Shown: positions 62,913 to 64,000 of the stretch, piece after piece
How the letters are laid out: each line of letters starts with the position of its first letter
Position numbering within the stretch: position 1 is the first letter of the stretch
NCBI GenBank assembly: GCA_001464125.1
Contig: LNEP01000001.1
Location: 248,001-312,000, forward strand
DNA from: Betaproteobacteria bacterium Ga0077540
Lineage (GTDB): Bacteria; Pseudomonadota; Gammaproteobacteria; Burkholderiales; Methylophilaceae
Direction: 5' to 3'
Length of the DNA: 64,000 bases
The notes under the pieces: model-generated
What the model was told of the DNA's origin: nothing
Database searches by the model: none
The model's input: the letters and a program-made list of their open reading frames with translations, nothing else
Position numbers and translations under genes: made by a program

Positions 62913-64000
62913 ATGAGTGTTGCCAATAGAATGTACGCGTTAATTTTGCTAGCAGCGGTAGGGTTATTCTCGCTGTCAGGAATTAGCTACTTTCAGATGA
63001 ATCGTATTTACGAAACCACGAATTTCGCTAATAAAAGCTCAGCACCCAGTGTACAAACACTAGATGACGCGTTGGCTCAATTTGAACGTTTAAATAGCCT
63101 TATCTGGCAACACATGCTAAATACCGATAGTGGCAAGATGCAAGTGATTGAATCACAAGTAGCTGAAACACATCAATTACTCACAACGACACTCAAAAAC
63201 TACGAAAAGAACAACCTCAGTAACACTAAAGACAAAGCATTACTTGATAAAGACTTTGAGATGTTAGCGGCTTATGACCAAATGGGTGGCGAAGTGCTTA
63301 CCCTTTCATTGGCGAACAAGAAAAATATCGCACGTGATACGTTGCTTGCTTCTTCAGACAAAATTGAGCAAGTGCAACAAGCCATTAAAGCACATCGTGA
63401 GTACAACTTTGAGTTAGGCCAAGTCAGTGCTCAACAAGCGGCAGAAATGAAAAATAGCGCTGTGCTATTGTTGCTAGTGATTGCTGGCTTAATTGTCACT
63501 GCCGTTATTTCAATTGGCTTGTATATCAAACGTAACTTGTTGCAACAGCTTGGTATGGAGCCTTCCGAACTATCTGTCATTGCCAAGAACTTTGTTGAGG
63601 GCAATCTCACGCAAAAAATTGTCTTGCCCGAATCAGATAAAGCAAGCGTGGCGTACTCAATACGCACATTACAAAAGACCTTAGATGGTTTAGTGCAGTC
63701 TTTACAATACGTGAGTCAGCAACATGATGCTGGCGACATCGACTGCACGGTGGATGACACACGCTTTAAAGGCGGTTATGGAGAGATGGCCAAAGGCATC
63801 AATAAGATGGTAGCTGGTCATATAGATATGAATAAAAAAGCCATCAGCGTAGTCCAAGCTTTTGGTGAAGGTAATCTCACCGCAACACTCGAGCAGTTCC
63901 CTGGAAAAAAAGCATTTGTGAATGAAGCTATTGAGCAAGTGCGTGCCAATATTCAAGCACTTGTCTCAGATGTAGATCAGTTGGCACATTCTGCGGTGGA
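62913..64000 (+). CDS. Methyl-accepting chemotaxis protein, cut by the window end
   Basis: The frame opens at the ATG at 62913 (GGAG 6 bases upstream) and stays open for 362 codons to the edge. An N-terminal membrane helix (about 7-28) is followed by a periplasmic helical domain of the four-helix-bundle type (about 30-180, LAQFERLNSLIWQHM...), and a second membrane helix (about 185-208, SAVLLLLVIAGLIVTAVISIG). After that comes a series of HAMP-like units (VEGNLTQKI near 230 and GEGNLTATL near 315). The signalling domain lies beyond the window. The ligand is unknown. Confidence 0.9.
   Translation, partial: MSVANRMYALILLAAVGLFSLSGISYFQMNRIYETTNFANKSSAPSVQTLDDALAQFERLNSLIWQHMLNTDSGKMQVIESQVAETHQLLTTTLKNYEKNNLSNTKDKALLDKDFEMLAAYDQMGGEVLTLSLANKKNIARDTLLASSDKIEQVQQAIKAHREYNFELGQVSAQQAAEMKNSAVLLLLVIAGLIVTAVISIGLYIKRNLLQQLGMEPSELSVIAKNFVEGNLTQKIVLPESDKASVAYSIRTLQKTLDGLVQSLQYVSQQHDAGDIDCTVDDTRFKGGYGEMAKGINKMVAGHIDMNKKAISVVQAFGEGNLTATLEQFPGKKAFVNEAIEQVRANIQALVSDVDQLAHSAV

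Overview
The window looks like a piece of the chromosome of a motile betaproteobacterium of moderate to low G+C. The family Methylophilaceae (Methylotenera-like) is my best guess, from the protein flavour, the FlhDC-controlled flagellar set with FlhF/FlhG homologues and a second MotC/MotD stator. This is recognition from memory, not a search.

Region 1 (1-7298) is housekeeping: a truncated GT32-like glycosyltransferase, acetyl-CoA synthetase (acs) with a clear terminator, glutamine synthetase adenylyltransferase/deadenylase (glnE), and a two-gene dihydroxyacetone kinase dhaLK operon with no PTS partner gene beside it. Region 2 (7364-9690) is a run of small minus-strand genes: a lipoprotein, a DUF2007 protein, a secreted protein, a ceramidase-family membrane protein and an unknown. 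Region 3 (about 9731-12153) is a small chromosomal integron. An intact integron integrase (intI) is divergent from an attI region and three minus-strand gene cassettes. Two 58-bp attC sites are near-identical and a third is half decayed. The cassette genes run into their attC sites, which supply their C-terminal tails and stop codons.

Region 4 (12160-62101) is a nearly complete flagellar and chemotaxis island: fliE; fliFGHIJK; fliLMNOPQR; a TSUP permease; flgBCDEFGHIJKL on the minus strand; flgA and flgMN divergent from it; a six-PAS/GAF/GGDEF/EAL protein; flhBAF-flhG-fliA-motC-motD on the minus strand; then flhDC, a membrane-anchored methyltransferase, motAB, a CheZ-like gene, cheY, cheA, cheW and two chemoreceptors with DWEEF tails. 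FlhDC would activate the hook-basal-body operons, FliA (held by FlgM) the late genes, and the Che proteins would steer two stator systems. Flagellin, filament cap, cheR and cheB are not in the window. Region 5 (62102-64000) holds two strong terminators, a small secreted protein gene behind a FliA-like promoter, and a chemoreceptor cut by the window edge.

The points most worth a second look are the integron inserted next to the flagellar genes, the FAM173-like membrane methyltransferase between flhC and motA, a CheY lacking about ten residues around beta-strand 2, the divergent CheZ-like protein upstream of it, an FlhG homologue with a ruined P-loop, and a perfect 17-bp hairpin in front of flhD.
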